DNA from: Orientallactaga sibirica
Taxonomy: Eukaryota > Chordata > Mammalia > Rodentia > Dipodidae
Direction: 5' to 3'
NCBI GenBank assembly: GCA_036365145.1
Contig: JAEOAD010000052.1
Coordinates: forward strand, 15,680,501-15,744,500
Length of the DNA stretch: 64,000 nucleotides
The notes beneath the pieces are model-generated. The model saw only the letters and a list, made by a program, of their open reading frames with translations. It was not told where the DNA came from and made no database searches. A program made the translations under genes and the position numbers. This document shows, in pieces, positions 42,531 through 53,741 of this stretch (position 1 is its first letter; the number at the start of each line of letters is the position of its first letter).

Positions 42531-42865
42531 AGGCTAGAGAGATGGCTTAGCAGTTAAGGCACTTTTCTGTGAAGCCTAAAGACCCAGGTTTGATTCCCCA
42601 GGACCCATGTAAAGCCAGATGCACATGGTAGCACATGTAACTGGAGTTCATTTGCAGTGGCTAGAGTCCCTGGGGTGCCCATTCTCTCCCCGCCCTTTCT
42701 CTCTCTCTCTTTCTCTAGTAAATAAACAACATAAATTGTAAAACTATTATTTAAGGGGCTGGATAGTTTGCAGTGGCTAGAGGCCCTGGTACACCTATTC
42801 TGTTTCTCTTTCTCTCTTCCTCTTTCTCTGATGCACTCTCTCTCAAATAAGTAAATAAAAATCTT
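42531..42865 (+). repeat. DIP SINE and DIP 3' half
   Basis: 42531-42735 is full. In 42757-42865 GGGGCTGGATAG jumps directly to TTTGCAGTGGC. Confidence 0.88.
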
Positions 42866-42885
42866 TAAATATATATATTATTAAA

Positions 42886-43043
42886 TTTTTTTTTTTTTTT
42901 TTGTTTTTCGAGGTAGGGTCTCACTCTGGTCCAGGCTGACCTGGAATTCATTATGTAGTCTCAGGGTGGCCTCGAACTCATAGATCCTCCTACCTCTGCC
43001 TCCCAAGTGCTGGGATTAAAGGCATGTGCCACCACACCCGGCT
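42886..43043 (-). repeat. B1 SINE inside a (TA)n tract
   Basis: ATATATAT on both sides. Confidence 0.92.
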
Positions 43044-43074
43044 ACATATATATATATATTTAAATCTGGAATCA

Positions 43075-43309
43075 GGGCTGGAGAGATGGCTTAGCGGTTA
43101 AGGCACCTGCCTCTTAAGCCTAAGAATGCCGGTTCCAATCTCCAGGTCCCACGTTTAGCCAGATGCAAAGTGATGCAAGGGCACAATGCTGCACTTGACC
43201 ACAAGGGGGCGCACGCATCTGGATTTCGGTCACAGCAGCTGAGAGGCTGCTGGTGCGCCAGTCTCTATCTGTCTTCCTCTCCCTGTCTCTCTGTGTCTCT
43301 CTCCAAAAA
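43075..43309 (+). repeat. DIP SINE, long subfamily, with CTCF-like motif
   Basis: Perfect 13-bp TSD AAATCTGGAATCA at 43062-43074 and 43310-43322. CCACAAGGGGGCGC at 43199-43212. Confidence 0.96.
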
Positions 43310-43417
43310 AAATCTGGAATCATGCTGGCAGCAAGATGAGTGGTGGAGACGGAAGAATTTTCCAGATGATTGAAAGCTCATGGCAAGTGTAGAAGTCAGT
43401 AACCAGAAAGAGAGAGA

Positions 43418-43527
43418 AGCCGGGTGTGGTGGCACATGGCTTTAATCCCAGCCCTCGGGAGGCAGAGGTAAGAGGATTAAAAAAAAGAAAGAGAGAGAAA
43501 GAGAAGAGACAGAGAGAAAGACAGAAA
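43418..43527 (+). repeat. B1 5' fragment and GA-rich tract
   Basis: Stops at GGTAAGAGGATT. Confidence 0.8.
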
Positions 43528-43615
43528 GCTCCTGTCTCAAATGAGGAAGAAGGCAAAAGCTGACATCTGAAAGTTATTCTCTGTTCTCTATATGCATTGT
43601 GGCATACATACTCCT

Positions 43616-43619
<4 letters not shown>

Positions 43620-43661
<42 letters not shown>
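43620..43661. repeat. (CA)n microsatellite
   Basis: About 20 perfect units. Confidence 0.97.
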
Positions 43662-43662
<1 letters not shown>

Positions 43663-43827
43663 TTTTTTTGAGGTAGGGTCTCACTCTAGCCCAGGCTGAC
43701 CTGGAACTCACTCTGTAATCCCAGGCTAGCATCAAAATGACAATGATTCTCCTCCCTCTGCCTTCTGAGTGCTTGGAATAAAGGCATGAGCCACCACCCT
43801 GGCTCTGGTTTTTTTTTTTTTTTTTTA
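43663..43827 (-). repeat. B1 SINE, diverged, then poly(T)
   Basis: CCCAGGCTAGCATCAAAATG marks its divergence. Confidence 0.85.
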
Positions 43828-43834
43828 ATATTTA

Positions 43835-44229
43835 TTGAGCTGGAGAGATGGCTTAACAGTTAAGGCACTTGCTGGCAAAGCCAAAGGACCCAGGTTTGAT
43901 TCCCCAAGACCTACTTTTAAGCCAGATGCACAAGGTGGTGCATGAGTCTGGAGTTAGTTTGCAGTGGCTAGAGGCCCTGGTACACCCAATACTGTATGTA
44001 TGTATGTATGTATGTATGTATGTATGTATGTATGTATGTATTTATGTATTTATGTATTTATTAGGGGAGAGAGAAAATGGGCACACCAGGGTTTCCAGCC
44101 ACTGCAAATGAACTATAGATGCATGTGCTACTTTGTGCATCTGGCTTTATGTAGATATGGGGGAATCAAACTCACATCATTAGACTTTGCAGGCAAGTGC
44201 CTTAACTACTAAGCCATCTCTCCAGCCCT
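43835..44229. repeat. Inverted pair of DIP SINEs around (GTAT)n
   Basis: Plus DIP 43835-43990, (GTAT)n 43994-44063, minus DIP 44064-44229. The tails face each other. Confidence 0.92.
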
Positions 44230-44352
44230 GGTTATCATCTTTTGTGATGAAAGTTTTGGCCACTTTGACTACTCCAGGATTCCCAGACATCACTTTGAAT
44301 ACCCCTGATGTCTTTGAATTACCTGACAGACAGTCATCATAATCTTCAATAT
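44230..44352. other. Single-copy sequence
   Basis: Nothing recognised. Confidence 0.3.
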
Positions 44353-44522
44353 GGTCCAGAGAGTAAATATTTTAGGCTTTTCGGTCTCTGTTTTAGCTCT
44401 TTAATCTTCCTAAGAGCCAGAAAGGCAACCATAAATAGCATGTGAGCAAGTGTGACTATGTCAATCAAACTTTATTTATAAAGACAGATGGGAGGCTGGG
44501 TTTGGCCTACTAGCCCTTGCTC
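44353..44522 (+). mobile_element. Ancient mammalian hAT-type non-autonomous DNA transposon remnant
   Basis: Preserves landmarks of a mammal-wide MITE: AGAGAGTAAATATTTTAGGC, GGTCTCTGTT, GTGACTATGTCAATCAAACTTTATTTATAAAGACAG, and GGCTGGGTTTGGCCTA. Ends are eroded. The exact Repbase name is not certain. Confidence 0.55.
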
Positions 44523-44640
44523 CAAAATACAGTACGTTTCCAAGGCTTGTGTCACAAAAGGAAGAGGCAATGTTGTCTAAATAAACCTAGCCAGGCTTCT
44601 CCCAGAGGGAGAAGGAACAGATTTCTTAGAAGAACACTTG

Positions 44641-45060
44641 ATCTTCCCTCTTTACGTGCTCTCTGCCTAGCTTTCATGCTGCTGTGACCAAACTCCTGAC
44701 AGAAACAACTTTAAAAGGAGATTTATTTTGGCTCACAGTTTCAGAAGGTTCAGTCCATGCTGCTTGGCCTCATGCATTTGGGCGGAATGTCATGGCAGCA
44801 GGAGTATGTGGAGGAGAAGGCTCTTTACCCCATGGCCGACAGGAGGTAGAGTGCAGCAGTAACAGGATGGGCCAGGTATAATCTATATCCCCCAGGGACA
44901 CACTTCCTCCAAACAGGGCCAACCACTTCCCAGTAGGATTCACATCTTGAGTCCTTCAATGGATTCGGTGGATTGAACCATTCATTAGATGATGCCCTCT
45001 CAGACAAACCCAGAAGTGTCATTTACTAATCTTGGGCATTTGTCAATGCACCAAAGTTGA
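44641..45060 (+). repeat. Old rodent interspersed repeat (unnamed)
   Basis: Contains TTCATGCTGCTGTGACCAAA, GAGATTTATTTTGGCTCACAG, GGCAGCAGGAGTATGTGGAG, CTTCCTCCAAACAGGGCC and CAATGGATTCGG, an order I recognise from dispersed copies in several rodents. The open frames in it (44684-44881 and 44825-45022) are not genes. Confidence 0.6.
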
Positions 45061-45065
45061 CTCTA

Positions 45066-45748
45066 GGGTCACCACCATAACCTTTGCTGGTGTTTGGTCA
45101 GGTCAGGCCCTTCACAGACCCATCAAAGCTTCAGTCCTGCTCTCCTGCTGCATATTAAGCATGGCAGAGGGAGGTAGCAAGTGAGTCTTCCTCACCACCC
45201 CTGCCCACATCTTACTTTAAGTCCCTAGTACCCAGGGATGCAGGAGGGAAGGCAAGAAAACCGAGTGCACTGTTTACTGGAGTGCAGCCGTTTCTCTGAC
45301 TCCTGGGCCAGTCACCCTTCATGCTACTTGCCACCTGTGCTTCTTAACTTTGGAAGGTTCTTTCCTGGACACCTTGTTCCTAGTGAGCCATGGAGACTCC
45401 AACATTCACTTCTGCCTCCACCTGCTCTTACACACTCATCCACCTAGCGCTGATGGGTGAAATCTTTCCGTAAGAGGCATTTTCCTTCTTCTGGTACAGA
45501 AACAAAGGGAATCAGCCCTGGTCTTGGTTGGTTTGTGGGTCTTACTCCCTAACCTTATCTTTCTCAAGAGCAGCATGTGTTTGTCAGGGAGGGCTAGGCC
45601 CTAGTCATGCCCCGGGCCTTCCTTTAGAACTCTCTGTGCCCTGCCAGCTGTTCTGTTGCCAGGGCTGATGATGCCTGGCCTCCACAAGACTGTGCCAGAC
45701 ACTGAGGAAAACCACTTTCCTGGAAAAAGCTGGAGACCGCCTTAGAAA
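45066..45748. other. Single-copy region
   Basis: No repeat, gene or RNA recognised. The frame at 45238-45447 has no domain and no splice support. Confidence 0.4.
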
Positions 45749-45749
45749 C

Positions 45750-45874
45750 TTGTCCTAGTGGGGCATGGTGGTACCGGCCTGTAATCCCATAATCCCAGCT
45801 TTTGGGAGTCTGGGGAAGGTTACAAGTTCAAGGCCAGCCTGAGCTACACAGTGAGATTACTGTCTCAGAAAACA
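45750..45874 (+). repeat. Old B1 SINE
   Basis: Diverged copy: GGGGCATGGTGGTACCGGCCTGTAATCCC ... GGCCAGCCTGAGCTACACAGTGAG (outer motifs only). Confidence 0.65.
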
Positions 45875-47535
45875 AGTACCTTGTCCTGATGGACTTGCCC
45901 TTCAGCCCTCCTCCAGCTTTGCCCTTCTTTTGCCCTCCTTGTCTTCTCTCTAGCAGGATGATGTTATGGGATCACCCTGTGGGGTCTGGTGTGATGAGGC
46001 AAAGGCTTGAATCTGAGCAGAGTGGGGCAATGTGAGCTCCAAACCAAAGTCTACTCAACTATCGGGAGATGTTCTGGGCTATTGGGAGATCCCCAACACA
46101 CACCCAAAGTCAGAACCTTCCTGCCTACCCAGAGGTTGGGTGTCACTCATAAGAAGGAAATCCATCCTCCAACTCAACCAGGGAGATGTTGTGTTGCTCA
46201 TTAGACTTTAAAAATAGAACATTCAAGCTGGACTTTTATGGTCTGGTGAAGAACACTACTTCTGCCCTCCCACACCTGGTCTCCGGCCCTGCCTGGCCCC
46301 ATCCAGCTGCCCAGAAGCTGTTCTGCACACAGTTCTCAGGGTCCCTCAGCAGAGACGTGGGGCTGGGCAGATTTATGGGTTTGGCTTTGGCTGAGGTCTG
46401 CTATCATGGCTCCAAGCCATAGGCCAGCTGCTCTCCCACAGCCCATGCAGCTCTCCCTGGGACATTCTGTGTCTCCTACCCCCACCCCAGCTTGTTGAGT
46501 CACCCCTTGAGCCCCCTTTAACCTGATGCCCTGGCCAGCCCCATGAAGGATCCGACCCCAGCATGTCCCAGCCTGTCCAGCCTTCCTGTGTGCTCACAAT
46601 TGCCTTGTTGGGATGTTAGTCAATTTTGGCTGCTGAAATATAACAGGAAAGTGGTTCCTTCTGTGACTTCAGGGACCCATGTGAAAACTATCCCTGACTT
46701 GTAAAGTTCACTCTATGATTTGGCCTCAGATTATTCCTTGAGAGCCAGGGAGAAGTTCCATTAAAACTCTAGAACATTTCTGGCATCTTGTGGAGGTACA
46801 TAGGGAGAGCCTGGGAGGAAGACGCCTGTGGGGAGCAGCTGACCTTGGGAGCCAACTTCCAGATCAACTGTACAAGTAACACTACAGCCAATCAAGCCCG
46901 GGCAGTAATGACTTTGGGAACCTTCTGTCTTGTTTTTCCTGGAGGTAAGGTTTCTAACATAATGAAAAGACTGTGATTATTATCCCTTGGAAACCATACC
47001 CATGCTTCTTTTAAGGTCCTTCAAGGGTATAAGTGAGTGTGTCAGTGTCCTTTATAGGCAGCGCAGTAAATGGGTGCCTAGGTCAGCTAAGGTAGAGCTG
47101 CCTCTGGGATAAGATGTTCCCACACTGGACAGCTGGGACTATCTCAGCTTCTCATGGAAGTGGTGGAATGTAAGCTTTATGGCTTAACCTGGAGATATAA
47201 CTCTTGCCAAGAAAAGGGTAAAAGGGTGCAGGGCCCAGAGAGGGAGAAAATGTGGCGATGGAGGGCAGCTGCAGAGGCCATAATTCAGTGACAAGGAACT
47301 GAAACTCCTCGCTGATTCTTTGATGTTGGATAAGCCTCCTGTGGGACAATACAAACATCATAAGTCCTTCTTTAGTTTCCCCTCTGGCTTTGTGACCCCA
47401 CCTTCCAGAACTGTGCACGCTTACTGCTACCAGGAGCCTCTCAGGTCTCCTGGAGTTCCCATCAGCACAAGGGGCTGCTGCCATCCTGGCCACTACTTCT
47501 GTACCTAGAAAGTAACTTCTGTTTTCCTACTGTGT
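45875..47535. other. Longest SINE-free stretch; single-copy DNA 3' of TCF23
   Basis: About 1.6 kb without a recognised repeat, in contrast to the SINE field to its left. A perfect MEF2-type site (TTAAAAATAG) lies at 46208-46217, and CAGCTG E-boxes occur near 46306 and 46427. Small open frames on both strands lack domains. A conserved enhancer is possible but not shown. Confidence 0.4.
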
Positions 47536-47545
47536 TTTTTTCTTT

Positions 47546-47584
<39 letters not shown>

Positions 47585-47600
47585 CTCTTTCTTTCTTTTT
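47536..47600. repeat. (CTTT)n microsatellite
   Basis: TTCT units at the tail side of the adjacent minus-strand B1. Confidence 0.9.
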
Positions 47601-47604
47601 TTGT

Positions 47605-47750
47605 TGTTTTTTTGAGGTAGGGTCTCACTCTAGCTCAGGCTGACCTGGAATTCACTATGTAGTCTCAGGGTGGCCTTGAACTCATGGCGATCCTCCTACC
47701 TCTGCCTCCCAAGTGCTGGGATTAAAGGTGTGCGCCACCACACCTGGCTT
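47605..47750 (-). repeat. B1 SINE
   Basis: Full-length reverse copy ending CACCACACCTGGC. Confidence 0.9.
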
Positions 47751-48080
47751 GTCTTTCTACTATGTGAGGATCAGTGAGAGTCTTAGGAGAGAAAAAGAAG
47801 GGGTGGCACCCTAATTTGACTTTGAACCCAACCAAACTCTTTCCTGTAGCTGCCATAGAAAAGCCATTGGAAATCCCCTCCTGAGTACCAAGGGCGTTCC
47901 CTGGGAACTCTCCACCACTGATGTGCCCCCTGCTTCATCTGCCTGCTGGAGCTTGGAAGCTGAGCCTGGGTCAAATCTGAAGGCTGAGTCCAAGGGAAGA
48001 CAAGCAGGGTTGGAGAAAGTCCAGGTCCTCAAGTGAGTATCACAGTCTGGGATAGGATAAGTTGTGATGGTCATTTGTCA
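47751..48080 (-). other. TCF23 3' flank / probable 3' UTR
   Basis: Single-copy sequence directly after the TCF23 stop. It contains the alternative-frame end at 48071. No AATAAA or ATTAAA was seen on the minus strand. Confidence 0.45.
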
Positions 48081-48248
48081 TCAAGAGCTGGGGAGAGTGG
48101 CTTGGTGGGGAAGAACATCTGCTGCTCCAGAGACTTGGGGCACCACTTCTGCGTCTCTGGTTCTTTGGCCGGAAGTGATGGCTGTGGTGGAGTCAAGATC
48201 AGAGCACCCCAGGCCTCCTGCATAGAGGCGAGATCGCATGGGCCACTT
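48081..48248 (-). CDS. TCF23: TCF23 coding exon 3 (C-terminal tail)
   Basis: Acceptor CTTGCAG precedes AAG (Lys156). The exon encodes [14 protein letters not shown] and the Asp/Ser/Thr-rich tail, and stops with TGA at 48081-48083. The human end, as I remember it, is PLSPALGDK. Here a very similar PLSPALDDK is encoded in another frame of the same exon, ending at 48071. This implies a net 2-base loss near 48100-48110 relative to human, leaving HQATLPSS as the present end. Confidence 0.9.
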   Translation of the reverse strand, partial: KWPMRSRLYAGGLGCSDLDSTTAITSGQRTRDAEVVPQVSGAADVLPHQATLPSS

Positions 48249-50248
48249 CTGCAAGACATGGAATGGGAAGTGAATAACGCTGTTTTTGCATCCCTGCATA
48301 GTCTAGAACACGTAACGCCCGAAGTTCGGCCTTTCCTGACAGCACTGCTTGACTCCCTCCCCTCAAACATCACACCCTGATAGCAGTGGCCTACTAACCA
48401 CTTGTGGCCTTACACATTCTTCTGATACCTGAGCCTGGCTGCAGAGGCACAGCAGGAGTCACTGAAGAGAGTTGGGCCCTGAGAAGAGCAAGATGTGGCT
48501 GGGATAAAGCTGGACTGGTGCACGGGGCAGACCTAGCAACAGCCTGAGGCTGGGCTATGGGCACAACAGTGCAGGGGTAGAAGGCTGGTGGTGGGGCCCC
48601 CTCTCAGCAGATATCAGTCAAGGATAGTTGCTCTTTCCAGCAGAAACAAGGGTGGTACTAGAAAATGCCAGGATTACTGTGCCCTGAGGTCTGTCCTCCT
48701 CCCTGGCAGCTTCTACCCTTGGGGGACAAGTGCACTGCTCTCCAGTACAATATCCTCCCCACCAATCTACCTCAATTCTAGACCTAACCTAGACTCTTCT
48801 CTGTTCAATTTATTCATATTTATTTATTCATCATCTACCACTGGCAAGGGCCTTATGTTGGTCACTATTTTACAGATAAGGACTCTGCTATGTCACCTCA
48901 TGACACTATACATAGTACAACCTTTTTCATTTTAGAGTCATTCTTTTCATTGTATACCAAGATTTGATATTTTATTTATTTATTTATTTAAGAGAGAGAA
49001 AGATGCAGGCAGAGAGAGAGAGAGAATGGGTACACCATAGCCTCTAGCCTCTGCCAATGAACTCCAGATGCATGCACCACCTTGTGCATCTGGCTTACAT
49101 AGGTCCTGGAAAATCAAACCAAGTTCCTTTGGCTTTGTAGGCATGTGCATTAACTGCTAAGCCATCTCTCCAGCCCTGATATTTTATTTATATCTGTCTA
49201 TTTATTTGCACATGTGTATTGGGGTAGGGGTGCATCAGGGTCTCCTGCTGCTGCAAACAAATGTTAGATGCTTGTGTCACTTTTTTATTTTTATTTAAAA
49301 AAATTTTTTGGTTTATTTTTATTTATTTTATTTGAGAGTGAAAGGCAGACAGAGAAAGAGGCAGAGAAAGAGAGAGAGAGTGGGCATGCCAGGGCCTCCA
49401 GCCACTGCAAGCGAACTCCAGATGCATGCGCCACCTTGTGCATCTGGCTTACGTGGGTCCTGGGGAATGGAGCATTGAACCAGGGTCCTTAGGCTTCACA
49501 GGCAAGTGCTTAACCGTTAAGCCGTCTCTCCAAGCCCCTATTTTTATTTTGTGTTGTTGTTTTTCAAAGTAGAGTCTCACTCTAGCCCAGGCTGACCTGG
49601 AATTCACTATGTAGTCGCAGGGTGGCCTCAAACTCACAGAGATCCCTCCTACCTCTGCCTCCAAGTGCTGGGGTGCACCACCATGCCCCACTTTTGTGTC
49701 ACTTTTTACAACTGGCTTTACTTGGGTGCTAGAAAATTGAACTTGGGCCACAGACTTTGCAAGCAAGTGCCTTTAACTACTGAGCCATCTCCCCAGCCCA
49801 GTATTTGCTATTTTAGATATATTTTCAAAAAGAAAAAAAAAAAGAAAAAAAAACCCTCAAGTCTCAAGACATTTCAGAAGGAAGAGAGAGATGTTGTAAA
49901 TTATCCTTTATAAAAATAAAGTTGATGCTGGGCATGGTGGCACACACCTTTAATCCCAGCATTCAGGAGGCAGCGGTAGGAGGATCACCTTGAGTTCAAG
50001 GCCATCCTGAGACTACATAGTGAATTCCAGGTCAGCCTGGACTAGAGTAAAACCCTTCCTTGAAAACAAACAAACAAACAAACAAACAAACAAACAAACA
50101 AACAGTTGAATCCAGGTTTGGTGGAGCATGCCTTTAATCTCAGCACTTGGGAGGCAGATTGCCATGAGTTTGAGGCCATCCTGAGACTACATAGTGAATT
50201 CCAGGTCAGCTTGGGCTAAAGTAAGACACTACCTTGAAAACCCCAAAA

Positions 50249-50289
<41 letters not shown>

Positions 50290-53200
50290 AAAAAAATAAA
50301 GTTGAGGGCTGGAGAGATGGCTTAGAGGTTAAGGCGTTTGACTGTGAGGGACCCAGGTTTGATTCCCCAGTACCCACATAAGCCAGATGCACAGGTGGTG
50401 CATGCATCTAGAGTTTGTTTGCAGTGGCAAGTGGCCTTGGCATGCCCATTCTCTCTCTCTCTCCTCTCTTTCTCTCCTTTCCATATGCTTGTAAACAAAC
50501 ATATATATATATTTTAAAAAATAGCCAGGGCTAGGCATGGTGGTGCACGCCTTTAATCCCAGCACTTGGGAGGCAGAGGTAGGAGGATTGCTGTGAGTTC
50601 GAGGCCACCCTGAGACTACAGAGTGAGTTCCAAGTCAGCCTGGGCTGAAGTGAGACCCTACCTCAAAAAAAAAAAAAAAAAAAAATCCAGGTATTGTGGC
50701 GCACACCTTTAATTCCAGCACTCAGAAGGCAGAAGTAGGAGGATTGATGTGAGTTTAAGGCCAGCCTGAGACTACATAGTGAATTCCAGGTCAGCCTGAG
50801 CTAGAGTAAGACCCTACCTCAAAAACAAATTAATTAATTATTAAATAAATAAAAAATAAAAATTTTGTTTAGTTTTTGTTTTTTGAGGTAGGGTCTCACT
50901 CTGGTCCAGGCTGACCTGGAATTCACCCTGAAGTCCCAGGGTAGCCTTGAACTCATGGTGATCCTCCTACCTCTGCCTCCCAAATGCTGGGATTAAAGGT
51001 GTGCACCACCACGCCCAGCTCAAAAAATAAAAATTTGGGGCTGGAGAGATGGCTTAGCGGGTAAGGCGCCTGCCTGCTAAGCCTAAGAACCCGGTTCCAA
51101 TCTCCAGGTCCCACGTTTAGCCAGATGCAAAGTGATGCAAGGGCGCAATGCCGCACTTGACCACAAGGGGGCGCACACATCTGGATTTCGTTCACAGCAG
51201 CTGAGAGACTGCTGGCGTGCCCATCTCTATCTGTCTCCCTCTCCCTCTCTGTCTGTCTGTCTCTCTTTCTCTGTGTCTCTCTCCAAAAATAAATAATAAA
51301 AATAATTTTAAAAATTAAAAAAAAATTTTGTCAAATGTGGTGGTGCACACCTTTAATCCCGGCACTTGGGAGGCAGAGGTGGGAAGATTGCCATGAGTTC
51401 AAGGCCATCCTGAGACTACAGAGTGAATTCCAGGTCAGCCTAGGCTAGAGTGAGACCCTACTTTGAAAAATGAAACAAAACAAAATCAATAATAAATAAA
51501 TATATGACGGGTGAGGTCATGAGCCATAGGGGTGTAATGCCTGCTGGTATCTAGCTAAATGCATATACTATGCTCACCAAACTGCCCGGTAAGCACTTCT
51601 CTTAACGTTCATATTCATATATTAATGCTACTCTCACTTTTGGTTAGAGAAGTTTCTCTTTTCAGATGGCAGTGACCTCTGGGATGACTCAAAAGGCACC
51701 GTAGTGCTGAGAAGAAATGACAGTGGAGTGTTGAGCACTGAAATATTTCTATCACACCCTCTAAGTCTCAGGGTCCACTGTGAAAGAGGTAGCAGAAAAA
51801 AAAATGTGAGAGCCAAAGGAAGGGCAAGACTGCTTACAATGCACTCTTCCAGACACGAAATGGCCTGGATATCTATGACCTCACAGTGCCTGACACTACC
51901 TACATAAAACACTCATAATAGGAGAAAAAGATGATAACATCAAAATAAAAGAGACTAATTAAGAGGGTAAGGAGATATGATGGAGAGTGGATTTGTGAAA
52001 GGGAAGAGAGAATTATCATGGTTTATTGTCTATAATTATGGAAGTTGTCAATAAAAAAGTTATATATATATATATATAATATATAATTTATTTGAGAGAG
52101 GAAAAGAGGCAGACAGAGAGAGAGAGAGAATGGGCGCACCAAGGCTTCCAGCCACTGCAAACAAACTCCAGATGCATGTGCCACCTTGTGCATCTGGCTT
52201 ATGTGGGTCCTGGAGAATAGAACCAAGGTCCTTTGCCTTTGTAGGCAAGCGCCTTAACCGCTAAGCCATCCCTCCAGCCCAGTTTTTTTTTTTTATTTAT
52301 TTATTTATTTGAGAGAGAGAGAAAGAGAGAATGGGCACTCCAAGGCCTCCAGCCACTGCAAATGAACTTCAGATGCATGTGCCCCCTTGTGCATCTGGTT
52401 TATGTGGTTCTGGGGAATCAAACTGGGATCTTTAGACTTCCCAGGCAAACACCTTAATTGCTAAGCCATTTCCCCAGCCCATACAAAAGTTTTTTTTTTT
52501 AAAGGAAAAAAGATAAATAAATAAACAGCCGGGCATGGTGGCATACACCTTTAATCTCAGCACTCACTCTGTAGTCCCAGGCTGGCCTCCAACTCACAGT
52601 GATCCTCCTACCTCTGCCTCCTGAGTGCTGGGATTAAAGGCACCCACCACCAGGCTGGAGAGATGGCTTAGTGGTAAAGGTGTTTGCCTAAGAAGCCTAA
52701 GGACTCCAGTTCGAATCTCCAGGTCCCTCATAAGCCAGATGTACATGGTGGTGCATGCATCTGTAGTTTGTTTGCAGTGGCTAGAGGCCTTGGCGTGCCT
52801 ATTCTCACTCTCTATTTATCTCTCTCCCTCTCTGTGTCTTAAATAAATAAATAAAATCTAATGTAAAAAAATTTTAATGAAAAAAAATCTAAAGGCATCC
52901 ACCACCATTCATTCATTCATTTTGTTATTTATTTTTTAATTTTTATTTCTTAGTTTTTCGAGGTAGGGTCTCGCTCTAGCTCAGGCTGACCTGGAATTCA
53001 CTACATTGTCTCAGACTGACTTCAAATTCACAGTGATCCTCCTACCTGTGCCTCCCAAGTGCTGGGATTAAAGGCGTGCACCACCACACCCGGCTCATTC
53101 ATTCATTTTGTATTCCAGAAGAAATGGCAAGCTTCCTGTTTCCTTCTATCTTACCATAATAAAGCTGAGGTTTGGGAAAGCTAGGCAATCATCTGCACAT

Positions 53201-53661
53201 GGCACACGCTGGAAAGTCTACAATTCATAGTGCTGTTCCCCAGCTCTGGAACCTTCTCCCTGCCCTCTTCTGACACTAGCAATCAGAGTCTCTCCTCTTG
53301 GAGTACTCCCATGCAGACATTCCCAGTCACCACTCCACCCAAGAGCCAGCTTTGGCTCCTCCTCCTGAGACAGCATGAAGAAACTGGCTCCAATGTCAGC
53401 GGTGCCCAGGATAGGAGACTAATACAGTGTGTCCTTATCCTCATGTCCATCCCCACACCCTCCCCCAGGACCCCGACATTAAAACCCCCTCACCAAGAAC
53501 CTAGTCCAGCAGGGTGTGGTGGCGCATGACTCTAATCCCAGCACTCAGGAGGCAGAGGTAGGAGGATGGCTATGAGTTCTAGCCCAACCTGAGACTACAT
53601 AGTGAATTCTAGGTCAGCCTGGGCTACAGCAAGACCCTACTTTGAGAAAGAAAGAAAGAAA

Positions 53662-53741
<80 letters not shown>

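Noticed and set aside
48071..48373. 100-codon frame overlapping TCF23 exon 3
   Set aside because: It is out of frame with the exon 2 junction. Only its last residues resemble the human TCF23 end, which is used above as evidence of a frameshift.
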